Assembly (NCBI GenBank): GCA_009469675.1 | Contig: SSSZ01000099.1 | Location: 43,796 to 107,795, forward strand | DNA length: 64,000 nucleotides | From: Azonexaceae bacterium | GTDB lineage: Bacteria; Pseudomonadota; Gammaproteobacteria; Burkholderiales; Rhodocyclaceae | Reading direction: 5' to 3' | Shown here: piece by piece, positions 8,655 to 16,282 of the stretch | Layout: the number at the start of each line of letters is the position of its first letter | Numbering within the stretch: position 1 is the stretch's first letter | Translations under genes and position numbers: made by a program | Notes under the pieces: model-generated | What the model was told of the DNA's origin: nothing | What the model saw: only the letters and a program-made list of their open reading frames with translations | Databases searched by the model: none

Positions 8655-9119
8655 CTACACCGAGCCGGCGAAACCCGTCTGACGCCAGGCTTCGAAAACC
8701 GTGACGGCGACGGCGTTGGAAAGATTGAGGCTGCGCTGGCCGGACCGCATGGGCAGGCGGAGCTGGGCGGCAGGGGCGAATTCGGCCAGCACCTCGGGCG
8801 GCAGGCCCGCCGTTTCCCGGCCGAAGACGAAGACGTCGCCGGCTGCGAGGGGCAGGTCGTAGGGGCTGGCGCCGCCCCGGGTGGTCATGGCGAAGAGGCG
8901 CCGCCCGGCCAGGGCCGCCCGGCACTCGGCCCAGCCGGGGTGGCGATGGACCCGGGCGGTTTCGTGGTAGTCGAGGCCGGCCCGGCGCAGGGCCTTGTCG
9001 CTGAAATCGAAGCCCAGGGGTTCGACCAGGTGCAGTTCGGCGCCCGTGTTGGCGCACAGGCGGATGACGTTGCCCGTGTTGGGCGGAATTTCAGGCTGGT
9101 AGAGGACGACGGCAAACAC
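8655..9119 (-). CDS. trmL: tRNA (cytidine/uridine-34 2'-O)-methyltransferase TrmL
   Basis: A 154-residue SPOUT methyltransferase that methylates the wobble nucleotide of certain tRNA-Leu species. Visible motifs: [18 protein letters not shown] (9-26), FGRETAGLP and the knot signature [19 protein letters not shown]. It starts at GTG 9119. It is convergent with gpsA across a 151-bp GC-rich, hairpin-prone gap, and divergent from the pilus locus. Confidence 0.95.
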   Translation of the reverse strand: MFAVVLYQPEIPPNTGNVIRLCANTGAELHLVEPLGFDFSDKALRRAGLDYHETARVHRHPGWAECRAALAGRRLFAMTTRGGASPYDLPLAAGDVFVFGRETAGLPPEVLAEFAPAAQLRLPMRSGQRSLNLSNAVAVTVFEAWRQTGFAGSV

Positions 9120-9148
9120 TTGTCAGGGCGGGTAAAAAGGCGTAAGTT

Positions 9149-9180
9149 CCGCTGGTATTAAAATCCATTTAATTCAGCGG
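9149..9180. promoter_or_regulatory. 32-bp inverted repeat upstream of mshE
   Basis: Left arm CCGCTGGTATTAAA (9149-9162), 5-base centre, right arm TTTAATTCAGCGG (9168-9180). The arms match except for one mismatch and one gap. It is AT-rich against a GC-rich background and lies 37 bp before the mshE ATG in the trmL-mshE divergent gap. A second ATTAAAA copy begins at 9181. A TTGTCA box at 9120-9125 is a possible -35, but no good -10 follows at the right distance. Candidate operator or leader hairpin. Confidence 0.5.
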
Positions 9181-9216
9181 ATTAAAACAATAAGTTAAGG
9201 TTGGTTGGAGGGAGAG

Positions 9217-10926
9217 ATGCCACCCCCGCAAAAAGTCCGTCTCGGTGATCTGTTGATTCAGCAGGGGTTGCTCAGCGATGAGCAGCTCAAGCTCGCCCTC
9301 GACCAGCAAAAGGCCACCGGGCGCAAACTCGGCCGTATTTTCGTCGAAAGCGGTTACGTCACGGAAGAGGGCATTTCCCAGGCCCTGGCCCGGCAGTTGC
9401 GTATTCCCTACCTCGACCTGCGGCAGTTTACCCCCAAGCCCGATCTCATCAAGCTGCTGCCCGAAGCCCAGGCCCGCCGCTTCCGCGCCCTCGTCCTCGA
9501 CCAACTGTCCGACGGCCGCCTCCAGATCGGCCTTTCCGACCCCACCGACCTGCAGGCCTACGACGAGATCACCCGCGTCCTCAAGCGGGAAATCGATCTC
9601 GCCGTGGTCACCGAAAGCCAGCTCCTCGGCTTTATCGACCGGGTCTACCACCGGGGCGAGCAGATCACCGGCCTGGCCAAGGAGCTGACCGCCGAGCTGG
9701 GCGACATTCCCGTCGAATTCGGCGACCTCCTCGGCCTGACCCCGGGGGCGGAAGATGCCCCGGTGGTCAAGCTGCTCCAGACCGTCTTCGAGGAAGCCAT
9801 CCGCCTGCGGGCCTCCGACATCCACTTCGAGCCGCAGGAAAGGGGCCTGCGCATCCGCTTCCGCATCGACGGCGTCCTCCACATCCAGACCGAAGCCGAC
9901 GCCAAGATCGCCAGCGCCGTGGCGCTGCGCCTGAAGCTCATGTCGGGCCTCGACATTTCGGAAAAACGCCTGCCCCAGGACGGCCGCTTCAACATCAAGG
10001 TGCGCGGCAACTCGGTGGATGTGCGTATTTCGACGCTCCCCGCCCAGTACGGCGAATCGGTGGTGATGCGGCTCCTCAACCAGAACACGGGCCTCCTGTC
10101 CCTCGACAAGATCGGCATGGCGCCGCGGGTGCTCGAACGCTTCCGCCATTCGCTCTCGCGGCCGAGCGGCATGGTGCTGGTCACCGGCCCCACCGGCTCG
10201 GGCAAGACTACCACCCTCTACGCCGCCTTGAACGAGCTGAACAGCACGGAAAAGAAGGTCATCACCGTCGAAGACCCGGTCGAATACCGCCTGGGCGGCC
10301 TCAACCAGGTGCAGGTCCACGAAAAGATCGACCTCTCCTTCTCGCGGGTCTTGCGCACCGTGTTGCGCCAGGATCCCGACATCGTCCTGATCGGCGAAAT
10401 GCGCGACCAGGAAACCGCCGAAATCGGCATGCGCGCTGCCATGACCGGCCACCTGGTGCTGTCCACCCTGCACACCAACGACGCCATCACCACCCCCATC
10501 CGCCTGCTCGACATGGGGGTGCCGCGTTACATGGTGGCCCTCTCGGTGCATATGGTGATGGCCCAGCGGCTGGTGCGGGTGATCTGCGGCAACTGCGCCG
10601 AACCCTACGCGCCGACGCCGGGGGAGCGCGAATGGCTGCGCTTCGAACTGGGGGACCACGTGGACGGCCGCCCCTACCGCCACGGCCGGGGCTGCTCCCA
10701 CTGCAACGCCACGGGCTACCAGGGGCGGATCGGGGTGTACGAATTCCTCGAAATGAGCAACGAACTGGTCGAAGCGATCAACCACGACGACCCCGGCGTC
10801 TTCATGCAGGCCGCCCGCCGCCAGATGGCCGGCGAAACCCTGCGCCGCGACGCGGTGCGCCTGGTCCTCGCCGGCACCACCACGGTGGCCGAGGCCATGC
10901 GCATCAGCAACCAGTTCGAGGACTAG
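9217..10926 (+). CDS. mshE: MSHA pilus assembly ATPase MshE (GspE/PilB family)
   Basis: The hexameric ATPase that powers pilus extension. The N-terminus is an MshEN domain with two tandem motifs, RLGDLLIQQGLL... at 8-31 and KLGRIFVESGYV... at 37-60, the pattern known to bind cyclic di-GMP. The ATPase part has Walker A GPTGSGKT (324-331), Walker B and Asp box DPDIVLIGEMRD, His box GHLVLSTLHTND, and the zinc-binding CGNC/CSHC pairs. I chose ATG 9217 with GGAGGGAG upstream over a TTG at 9205. Length 569 residues. First gene of the MSHA locus. Confidence 0.95.
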   Translation: MPPPQKVRLGDLLIQQGLLSDEQLKLALDQQKATGRKLGRIFVESGYVTEEGISQALARQLRIPYLDLRQFTPKPDLIKLLPEAQARRFRALVLDQLSDGRLQIGLSDPTDLQAYDEITRVLKREIDLAVVTESQLLGFIDRVYHRGEQITGLAKELTAELGDIPVEFGDLLGLTPGAEDAPVVKLLQTVFEEAIRLRASDIHFEPQERGLRIRFRIDGVLHIQTEADAKIASAVALRLKLMSGLDISEKRLPQDGRFNIKVRGNSVDVRISTLPAQYGESVVMRLLNQNTGLLSLDKIGMAPRVLERFRHSLSRPSGMVLVTGPTGSGKTTTLYAALNELNSTEKKVITVEDPVEYRLGGLNQVQVHEKIDLSFSRVLRTVLRQDPDIVLIGEMRDQETAEIGMRAAMTGHLVLSTLHTNDAITTPIRLLDMGVPRYMVALSVHMVMAQRLVRVICGNCAEPYAPTPGEREWLRFELGDHVDGRPYRHGRGCSHCNATGYQGRIGVYEFLEMSNELVEAINHDDPGVFMQAARRQMAGETLRRDAVRLVLAGTTTVAEAMRISNQFED

Positions 10927-10986
10927 ATGCGCTGTCCCGCCCCGTTCTTTCTGACACCCCACTGCCGGCGGGGGGGCTGAACCGGC

Positions 10987-12201
10987 ATGCCCCATTTCGC
11001 CTACAAAGGCCGCCGTGGCGGCGGTGAACTGGTCCAGGGCGTCCTCGAGGGCGCCAGCGCCGGCGCCGTCGCCGAAATGCTCCAGGGGCAGGGGGTGGTG
11101 CCCCTGGAAATCCAGGCCAGCAACCCCGGGGTCGCGTTCGAGCTGACCCTCTTCAAACCCCGGGTCGGCCACATCGACCTCCTGCTCTTCTCCCGCCAGA
11201 TCCACACCCTCTTGAAGGCCGGCGTGCCCATCCTGCGCGCCCTCACCGGCCTGCAGGAATCGGCCATCAACCCGGCCATGAAGGCGGTCATCAAGGACGT
11301 GCGCGAGAGCCTCGAGGCCGGCCGCGAACTGTCGGTCTCCCTGGCCCGCCACCCCAAGGTGTTTTCCTCCTTCTATCTTTCCATGGTGCGGGTCGGCGAA
11401 GCCACCGGCCTGCTCGAGGAAATCTTCCTGCGCCTCTTCGAACACCTGGAATTCGAGCGTTTCATGCGCGAACAGGTCAAGTCGGCGCTGCGCTACCCGA
11501 TGTTCGTCGTCATCGCCATGGCCGCCGCCATCGTCGTCATCAACCTTTTCGTCATCCCGGCCTTCGCCAAGGTGTTCAAGGGGTTCGGCGCCGAATTGCC
11601 GCTCATGACCCAGTTCCTCATCGGTTTTTCCGACTTCATGGTCGCCAACTGGCCCTGGCTGCTCCTCGCCCTGGTCGGCGCCATCGCCGCCTTCAGGAGC
11701 TGGGTTGGCACCGCCGCCGGGCGCTACCGCTGGGAGGCCATGACCCTGCGCTTCCCCATCGCCGGCAAGATTCTCCAGAAGGCCGCCCTGGCCCGCTTCG
11801 CCCGCAGCTTCGCCCTCGGTACCCGGAGCGGCGTGCCAGTCATGCAGGCCCTGTCCAACTCGGCCCAGACCGTCGACAACAGCTACATCGCCAGCCGCAT
11901 CGAAGGCATGCGCGACAGCGTCGAGCGGGGCGAAAGCGTCCTGCGGGCGGGCATCGCCACCGCCATCTTCACCCCCGTGGTGCTGCAGATGATCGCCGTC
12001 GGCGAAGAATCCGGGGCGCTGGACGACATGATGGAAGAAATCGGTCAGATGTATCAGGCCGAAGTCGAATACGAACTCAAGACCCTCGGCCAGCAGATCG
12101 AACCCATCCTCATCGTCGCCCTGGGCATCCTCGTCCTCATCCTGGCCCTGGGCGTCTTCCTGCCGATGTGGGATCTCGGCAAGGCGGCGTTCAAGAAATA
12201 G
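10987..12201 (+). CDS. mshG: MSHA pilus inner-membrane platform protein MshG
   Basis: A 404-residue GspF/PilC-family platform protein with two T2SSF repeats (about 68-190 and 270-395) and three predicted membrane segments (about 170-192, 220-240, 375-397). It couples the MshE motor to pilin assembly. Family marks include FSRQIHTLLKAGVPILRALT and VGEESGALDDMMEE. It starts 60 bp after mshE; the gene pair EG is standard for MSHA loci. Confidence 0.93.
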   Translation: MPHFAYKGRRGGGELVQGVLEGASAGAVAEMLQGQGVVPLEIQASNPGVAFELTLFKPRVGHIDLLLFSRQIHTLLKAGVPILRALTGLQESAINPAMKAVIKDVRESLEAGRELSVSLARHPKVFSSFYLSMVRVGEATGLLEEIFLRLFEHLEFERFMREQVKSALRYPMFVVIAMAAAIVVINLFVIPAFAKVFKGFGAELPLMTQFLIGFSDFMVANWPWLLLALVGAIAAFRSWVGTAAGRYRWEAMTLRFPIAGKILQKAALARFARSFALGTRSGVPVMQALSNSAQTVDNSYIASRIEGMRDSVERGESVLRAGIATAIFTPVVLQMIAVGEESGALDDMMEEIGQMYQAEVEYELKTLGQQIEPILIVALGILVLILALGVFLPMWDLGKAAFKK

Positions 12202-12209
12202 GCGGGGAG

Positions 12210-12722
12210 ATGAAACGATGCCACGTCCAGCGCGGATTCACCCTTCTCGAACTGATCGTCGTCATCTCCCTGGTGGCGATCCTGGTCGCGGTCGGCCTGG
12301 ATCGCCTGCGCAACTATCAGGAACTGGCCGAAGCGGCGGCGGCGGAAAGCAACCTCGCCATGCTCAAGAGCGCCCTCCTCATCCGCTCGGCCGAACTGGC
12401 CGCCGGCAACCGCTGGAACGAACTGCGCCGCCTGCCGCGCCACGACCCCTTCGAACTCTTCGCCGACAAGCCGGCCAACTTCGACGGCTACCTGAGCCGC
12501 AGCAGTCAACCCGGGCGCTGGTATTTCGACGAAGTGAGCGCCAGCGTCGTCTATCGCGTCGAACGGGGCGAGGCCTTCTATGCCAGCGACGGCAGCCGGG
12601 AAATGCGCTTCAACCTGGTGGGCCGCGGCGCCTTCGGCGAAGCATCGGCCGGCGGGGCGGTGGCTTACGTCGCCTTGCGCCCCCAGGCCGAATACCGGTG
12701 GTTCAATCGTCTGATTCGTTAA
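12210..12722 (+). CDS. Pilin-like minor component at the mshF position
   Basis: A 170-residue class III-signal protein: short leader ending RG, then FTLLELIVVISLVAILVAVG with Glu5, so it should be processed by a prepilin peptidase. The globular part is Arg/Ala-rich with no cysteine pair after the leader. It starts at ATG 12210 (GGCGGGGA upstream), 8 bp after mshG. By order (E-G-F-B-A) it occupies the mshF slot, but I cannot confirm homology to Vibrio MshF; calling it a minor pilin is safer. Confidence 0.8.
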   Translation: MKRCHVQRGFTLLELIVVISLVAILVAVGLDRLRNYQELAEAAAAESNLAMLKSALLIRSAELAAGNRWNELRRLPRHDPFELFADKPANFDGYLSRSSQPGRWYFDEVSASVVYRVERGEAFYASDGSREMRFNLVGRGAFGEASAGGAVAYVALRPQAEYRWFNRLIR

Positions 12723-12763
12723 GTTTGATCGTCCGATTTGTCAAAGAAAGCGGTTTTAACATC

Positions 12764-12791
12764 TTGTTCTTGTTCTGACGTTTGTTATAGT
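12764..12791 (+). promoter_or_regulatory. Possible promoter of the pilin genes mshB-mshA
   Basis: TATAGT at 12786-12791 lies 16 bp after TTGTTC (12764-12769). The 125-bp gap between the mshF-position gene and mshB is clearly AT-richer than its surroundings, as expected for a separate strong promoter of pilin genes. The -35 matches only 3 of 6 bases. No convincing sigma-54 (GG-N10-GC) site was seen here. Confidence 0.35.
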
Positions 12792-12847
12792 TATTCAGTT
12801 TTATGCGAAGGTGCCGATAACGCCCTATCGCCTAGGAGAAAGCAACC

Positions 12848-13363
12848 ATGCCCATGCGCGCCCGCGGTTTCACCCTGATCGAACTGATCGTCGTCATCAT
12901 CATTCTCGGCATCCTCGCCGCCGTGGCCCTGCCGCGCTTCGTGGATCTGCAGGTCCAGGCCCGCCAGGCCAAGCTCCAGGGCGCCGTCGGCGCCGTGCGG
13001 GCCGGCGCCGTCCTCTACCACGCCCAGTGCCTGGCCTCCCTGGGCAGCCCGACGCCGCCCGCCAACTGCGACACCCTGTCGATGGAAGGCCTCTCGGTCA
13101 CCGGCATCAACCAGTATCCCACCGCCAACGCCGCCGGCATCGTCGCCGCGGCCGGGATCAACGCCGGGGCGGCCGGCTCCGGCGCCGACTACATCCTCAT
13201 CAACGGCGGGGCCGGCGCCGCCGCCGTGCTCACCATCGGCGTCCCGGCACCGACCAACAATTCCTGCCAATTCACCTACACCGCCGCCACCACCGCCGGC
13301 ACCACCATCGTCGCCCCGGTGGTCAGCCTTTCCGGCGCCGGCACCTCGACGGTGTGCAACTGA
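12848..13363 (+). CDS. mshB: MSHA-type pilin, mshB position
   Basis: A 171-residue type IVa-like pilin: leader MPMRARG, then [20 protein letters not shown] with Glu5. The N-terminal helix continues [21 protein letters not shown], typical of MshA/MshB. The C-terminal part is rich in Gly, Ala, Thr with Cys near the end (SCQFTY and STVCN), likely a disulfide loop. Ribosome site CTAGGAGAAAG precedes ATG 12848. Its order before a second pilin and mshC matches mshB of Vibrio/Shewanella. Confidence 0.85.
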   Translation: MPMRARGFTLIELIVVIIILGILAAVALPRFVDLQVQARQAKLQGAVGAVRAGAVLYHAQCLASLGSPTPPANCDTLSMEGLSVTGINQYPTANAAGIVAAAGINAGAAGSGADYILINGGAGAAAVLTIGVPAPTNNSCQFTYTAATTAGTTIVAPVVSLSGAGTSTVCN

Positions 13364-13395
13364 TTTCGAATTCCTGACCAAGAAAGGACCACTCC

Positions 13396-13821
13396 ATGTC
13401 ACAACAACGCGGTTTCACCCTCATCGAACTGATCGTCGTCATCGTCATCCTGGGGATTCTGGCGGCGACGGCGCTGCCGAAATTTGTCGATTTTTCCACC
13501 GATGCCCGCCGTGCAGTTCTTGGCGGGATCGAGGCTTCCATGCGCGGTGCCAATACCATGATCTACGGCAAGGCGGCGGCGCAAGGAGCGTTGACTGGTA
13601 CGGGTGTGAGCGTAACTGCGACGCCAACGATTACCGTGCTGGCGACCAATGGCTATGCTGCAAACGGTACGGAACTGGCGAAGGTGATGGATATATCGGG
13701 TGGCGGTATTACCCAGCCAAGCGCCAATCAGTTCCAAGTCCAGACCAATTGCTTCATAACCTACACAGCAGCCGGGGTGGGCGGAGTTCCCGGGTATAGT
13801 CAGACCCTTAGCGGCTGCTGA
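13396..13821 (+). CDS. mshA: Major MSHA pilin candidate MshA
   Basis: A 141-residue pilin with very short leader MSQQRG and mature start [20 protein letters not shown], nearly identical to the preceding pilin over the first 30 residues but unrelated further on. The C-terminal disulfide loop is Cys-bounded (NCFITY ... SGC at the end). The distal two thirds of the gene is visibly lower in GC and uses A/T-ending codons more than any neighbour, which suggests diversification or import of the variable part. Two hairpins follow directly. Chosen as the major pilin by order (before mshC) and compact size. Confidence 0.85.
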   Translation: MSQQRGFTLIELIVVIVILGILAATALPKFVDFSTDARRAVLGGIEASMRGANTMIYGKAAAQGALTGTGVSVTATPTITVLATNGYAANGTELAKVMDISGGGITQPSANQFQVQTNCFITYTAAGVGGVPGYSQTLSGC

Positions 13822-13826
13822 CGCCG

Positions 13827-13865
13827 TGCCCGGTTCCCCCGGGCAAGAGGGCGCCGCGGGCGCCC
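13827..13865 (+). terminator. Tandem hairpins after mshA
   Basis: Two perfect stems follow the mshA stop: TGCCCGG/CCGGGCA (13827-13845, loop of 5) and GGGCGCC/GGCGCCC (13849-13865, loop of 3). Neither is followed by a T-run, so rather than full termination they may stabilise the pilin mRNA 3' end and reduce read-through into mshC. Confidence 0.5.
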
Positions 13866-13914
13866 GGCACCGAGGCCCGGGCGATCGTCCGGGCTTTGTT
13901 CATTGGAGTGGGAT

Positions 13915-14364
13915 TTGCACCAACGCGGCTTCACCCTCGTCGAACTGATCGTCGTCGTCGTCGTCGCCGGCATCCTGGCGGCGGTGGCCTTGCCGCGCTG
14001 GACCGGCGACAGCGGCTTCGAGACCCGGCAGTTCCGGGACGACACGGTGGGCCTGCTGCGCCTCGGGCAGAAATCGGCCATCGCCGCCCGGCGCACGGTG
14101 TGCGCCAACTTTACGGCGAACACGGCGACCCTGACCATTTCCCCCCTCAATGGCGCTGCCGATTGCACCGGCGGCGCCAATCTCAACCATCCCCAGGGCG
14201 GCGTCGCCCAGGTCACGGCGCCGGCCGGCGTCACCTACGTCGGCGTGCCCGCCGCCATCGTTTTCGACGGCGCCGGCCAGACCGTTGCCGGGGCGGTCAT
14301 CACGGTGACCGGGCTGGCGGCGCTGCCCGTCACCGTCGAGGCGCAAACCGGCTATGTGCGCTAG
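13915..14364 (+). CDS. mshC: MSHA minor pilin MshC
   Basis: A 149-residue GspH/FimT-like minor pilin. Mature N-terminus FTLVELIVVVVVAGILAAVA follows the leader HQRG. I chose TTG 13915, four bases after GGAGTGGG; a TTG at 13903 would lengthen the leader by 4 residues but overlaps the ribosome site. There are two cysteines (VCANFT and ADCTGG). The stop overlaps the mshD start by 11 bp, indicating translational coupling. Confidence 0.85.
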   Translation: MHQRGFTLVELIVVVVVAGILAAVALPRWTGDSGFETRQFRDDTVGLLRLGQKSAIAARRTVCANFTANTATLTISPLNGAADCTGGANLNHPQGGVAQVTAPAGVTYVGVPAAIVFDGAGQTVAGAVITVTGLAALPVTVEAQTGYVR

Positions 14365-14971
14365 GCGATCGGCTGCCCGCCAGGGCGGCATCACCCTGGT
14401 CGAGCAGATCATCTTCATCGTCGTCGTCGGCGTCGGCGTGGTGGGGCTGCTGGCCAGCCTGCGCACGTCGCTCTTCTTCAGCGCCGACCCCCAGGTCAAG
14501 AAGCAGCAGATCGCGGTGGCCGAAGCCGTGCTCGCCGAAATCCTGCACCAGCCCTTCACCTACTGTGATCCCGACGACGCCAACGCCGCGACGGCGACGA
14601 TCTCCGGCACCCTGCCCACCTGCGCCCTGGTGGCCGCCGACCAGGACCGGGGAGGCGACCCGAATCCGCTGACCGCCCCCACTGCCCATTCGGCGGCCTT
14701 CGTCGAAACCCGCAACGGCGTCGCCCCCGGCACCCAGTTCGACAACGTGGCCGATTACGGCGGTTACACCCAGGTCGGCGTGACCGGCATTTCCGGCACC
14801 AACCCCCTGGCCAACTACCGGGTTGACGTCGCCGTCACCCGCATCGGCGCCACCTACGGCCTGCCGCCCGGGGCGGCCCTGCAGATCGCCGTCACCGTCA
14901 CCGACCTGCGTGATGCGACGCCCGCCTTCGTCCTCACCGGTTTCCGCTTCCGCTATGCGCCCCGCACCTGA
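14354..14971 (+). CDS. mshD: MSHA minor pilin MshD
   Basis: A 205-residue minor pilin: leader ending RQGG, mature start ITLVEQIIFIVVVGVGVVGL with Glu5, as in GspI/PilV-like subunits. The segment QQIAVAEAVLAEILHQPFTYCD is characteristic of MshD. It begins with ATG 14354 inside mshC and ends inside the mshO start (17-bp overlap). It likely forms a pilus-tip priming complex with MshC, O and P (known for related systems). Confidence 0.87.
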   Translation: MCARRSAARQGGITLVEQIIFIVVVGVGVVGLLASLRTSLFFSADPQVKKQQIAVAEAVLAEILHQPFTYCDPDDANAATATISGTLPTCALVAADQDRGGDPNPLTAPTAHSAAFVETRNGVAPGTQFDNVADYGGYTQVGVTGISGTNPLANYRVDVAVTRIGATYGLPPGAALQIAVTVTDLRDATPAFVLTGFRFRYAPRT

Positions 14972-15791
14972 CCGCCAAGCCGGGCTGACCCTGGTGGAGA
15001 TGATCGTCTCCATCGTCATCAGCGGCATCCTCATCGCCCTCGTGGCGATGTTCGGCCGCTGGCAGATCGAGTCCTATTTCGACATCGCCAACCGGGCCGC
15101 CCTGGTGGATGCCGGCGACCTGGCCCTGCGCCGCCTCAGCCGCGACCTCCAGGCGGCGCTCCCCAACAGCGTCCGGGTCGACGCCACGGGCACCTTCATC
15201 GAATTCATTCCCGTCGTCGCCGCCGGCCGCTACCGGGCCGAATCCGGCGGCGGCGCCGGCGATCTGCCGCTTGATTTCGGCCTGTCCGCCACGGCGGCGA
15301 GTTTCGACGTCCTCGGCCCGACCGTCGATGTCGCCGCCGGCCAGCCGGTGGTCGTCTTCAACCTCGGCATTCCCGGTGCCGACGCCTACGCCGGCACCAA
15401 CCGGCGGGCCGTCACTGCCGGAACCGGCCTCGCCGTCCTGGCGGCGGCCGCGCCCCCCTTCGCCTTTCCTTTCGCCTCGCCCGCCAACCGCTTCCAGGTC
15501 GTCGGTCCGCCGGTGACCTACCAGTGCAACGGGGCGGCGGGGGAAATCCGCCGCTACACCGGCTACGGCTTTCTCGCCGCCCAGACCACCAACACCGCGG
15601 CCGGGGCCGGCAACCTGGGGGCCGGCACCTCGGCCATGCTGGTCAACAACGTGGCCAACTGTGCCAACGTCTTTACCTACACCCCGGGGGTCTTCCAGCG
15701 CAACGGCCTGGTTTCCATCCGCTTCGACCTCGCCGCCAACGGCGAAACGGTGCAGTTGATGGACCAGGTGGAGGTGCTCAACACGCCATGA
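14955..15791 (+). CDS. mshO: MSHA minor pilin MshO (GspJ/PilW-like)
   Basis: A 278-residue pseudopilin: leader ending RQAG, mature start LTLVEMIVSIVISGILIALV with Glu5, followed by the LRRLSRDLQAALPNSVRV segment common to MshO/PilW. The C-terminal half has Cys at YQCNGAAGE and ANCANVF. The start ATG 14955 lies within mshD and the stop overlaps mshP by ATGA. The large size is usual for tip-complex subunits. Confidence 0.88.
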   Translation: MRPAPDRQAGLTLVEMIVSIVISGILIALVAMFGRWQIESYFDIANRAALVDAGDLALRRLSRDLQAALPNSVRVDATGTFIEFIPVVAAGRYRAESGGGAGDLPLDFGLSATAASFDVLGPTVDVAAGQPVVVFNLGIPGADAYAGTNRRAVTAGTGLAVLAAAAPPFAFPFASPANRFQVVGPPVTYQCNGAAGEIRRYTGYGFLAAQTTNTAAGAGNLGAGTSAMLVNNVANCANVFTYTPGVFQRNGLVSIRFDLAANGETVQLMDQVEVLNTP

Positions 15792-16267
15792 CCAGCCCCG
15801 CTTCCCGCCGATGCCGCCAGGGCGGCGTGTCGATCTTCACGGCTTTGTTTTTCCTCGTTCTCTTCGGCGTCCTGGCCGCCCTCATGGCCCGGATGACTGC
15901 CGTTTCCCACGCCACGGCGAGCGAGGACATCCTCGCCGCCCGCGCCTACCAGGCGGCCCGGGGCGGGGCGGAGTGGGGCCTCTACCAGGTGCTGCGGCCC
16001 GACCTCGTGCCGCCGGTGCTGCAAGCCTGCTTCGCCGCCGCCAACCCGCCGGGCCTGGGAGCGAACGTGGCGGTGGGCTGCGAATCCTTTCCCCTTGCCG
16101 CCCCCGGCGATTACTTCGAAGGCAGCCGGCAGTTCCGCATCTACCGCATCACCGCCACCGCCCAGATCCCGGGGCCGGGGCTGACGGTCGAGCGGCAGTT
16201 CCGGGTAGTGGTGGAAAAATGCATCGACAACGCCGTCCCCGGGGCGCCGATGGAATGCCTGCGTTAG
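15788..16267 (+). CDS. mshP: MSHA biogenesis protein MshP (PilX-like)
   Basis: A 159-residue protein with leader ending RQGG and mature VSIFTALFFLVLFGVLAALM. It lacks the Glu at position 5 that other pilins use for helix registration, as is usual for MshP/PilX-type subunits. The segment ARAYQAARGGAEWGLYQVL is typical of the family. Four cysteines lie in the C-terminal part. Its ATG overlaps the mshO stop. Confidence 0.85.
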   Translation: MTSPASRRCRQGGVSIFTALFFLVLFGVLAALMARMTAVSHATASEDILAARAYQAARGGAEWGLYQVLRPDLVPPVLQACFAAANPPGLGANVAVGCESFPLAAPGDYFEGSRQFRIYRITATAQIPGPGLTVERQFRVVVEKCIDNAVPGAPMECLR

Positions 16268-16282
16268 CATGAAGGAGAGGCC

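Noticed and set aside
9169..11445. Very long open frame antisense to mshE and mshG
   Set aside because: Its residue composition (runs of Asp/Gly/His/Val, no domains) is that of a GC-rich shadow frame; the plus-strand proteins have full motif sets. The same applies to long antisense frames near 15.7-17.2, 21.6-23.4, 30.6-32.7, 40.8-42.7, 45.6-47.7, 48.0-49.6 and 52.1-54.0 kb.
12723..12847. Sigma-54 promoter for the pilin genes
   Set aside because: Checked for the GG-N10-GC core because many type IV pilin genes use it; none with correct spacing found. A weak sigma-70 pair is listed instead.
12848..13821. Recent duplication of a single pilin gene
   Set aside because: The two pilins agree only over the N-terminal helix common to all type IV pilins; order matches the standard mshB-mshA pair.
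13822..13914. Small gene between mshA and mshC
   Set aside because: Only hairpin-forming GC-rich sequence; no start with a ribosome site and a plausible frame.
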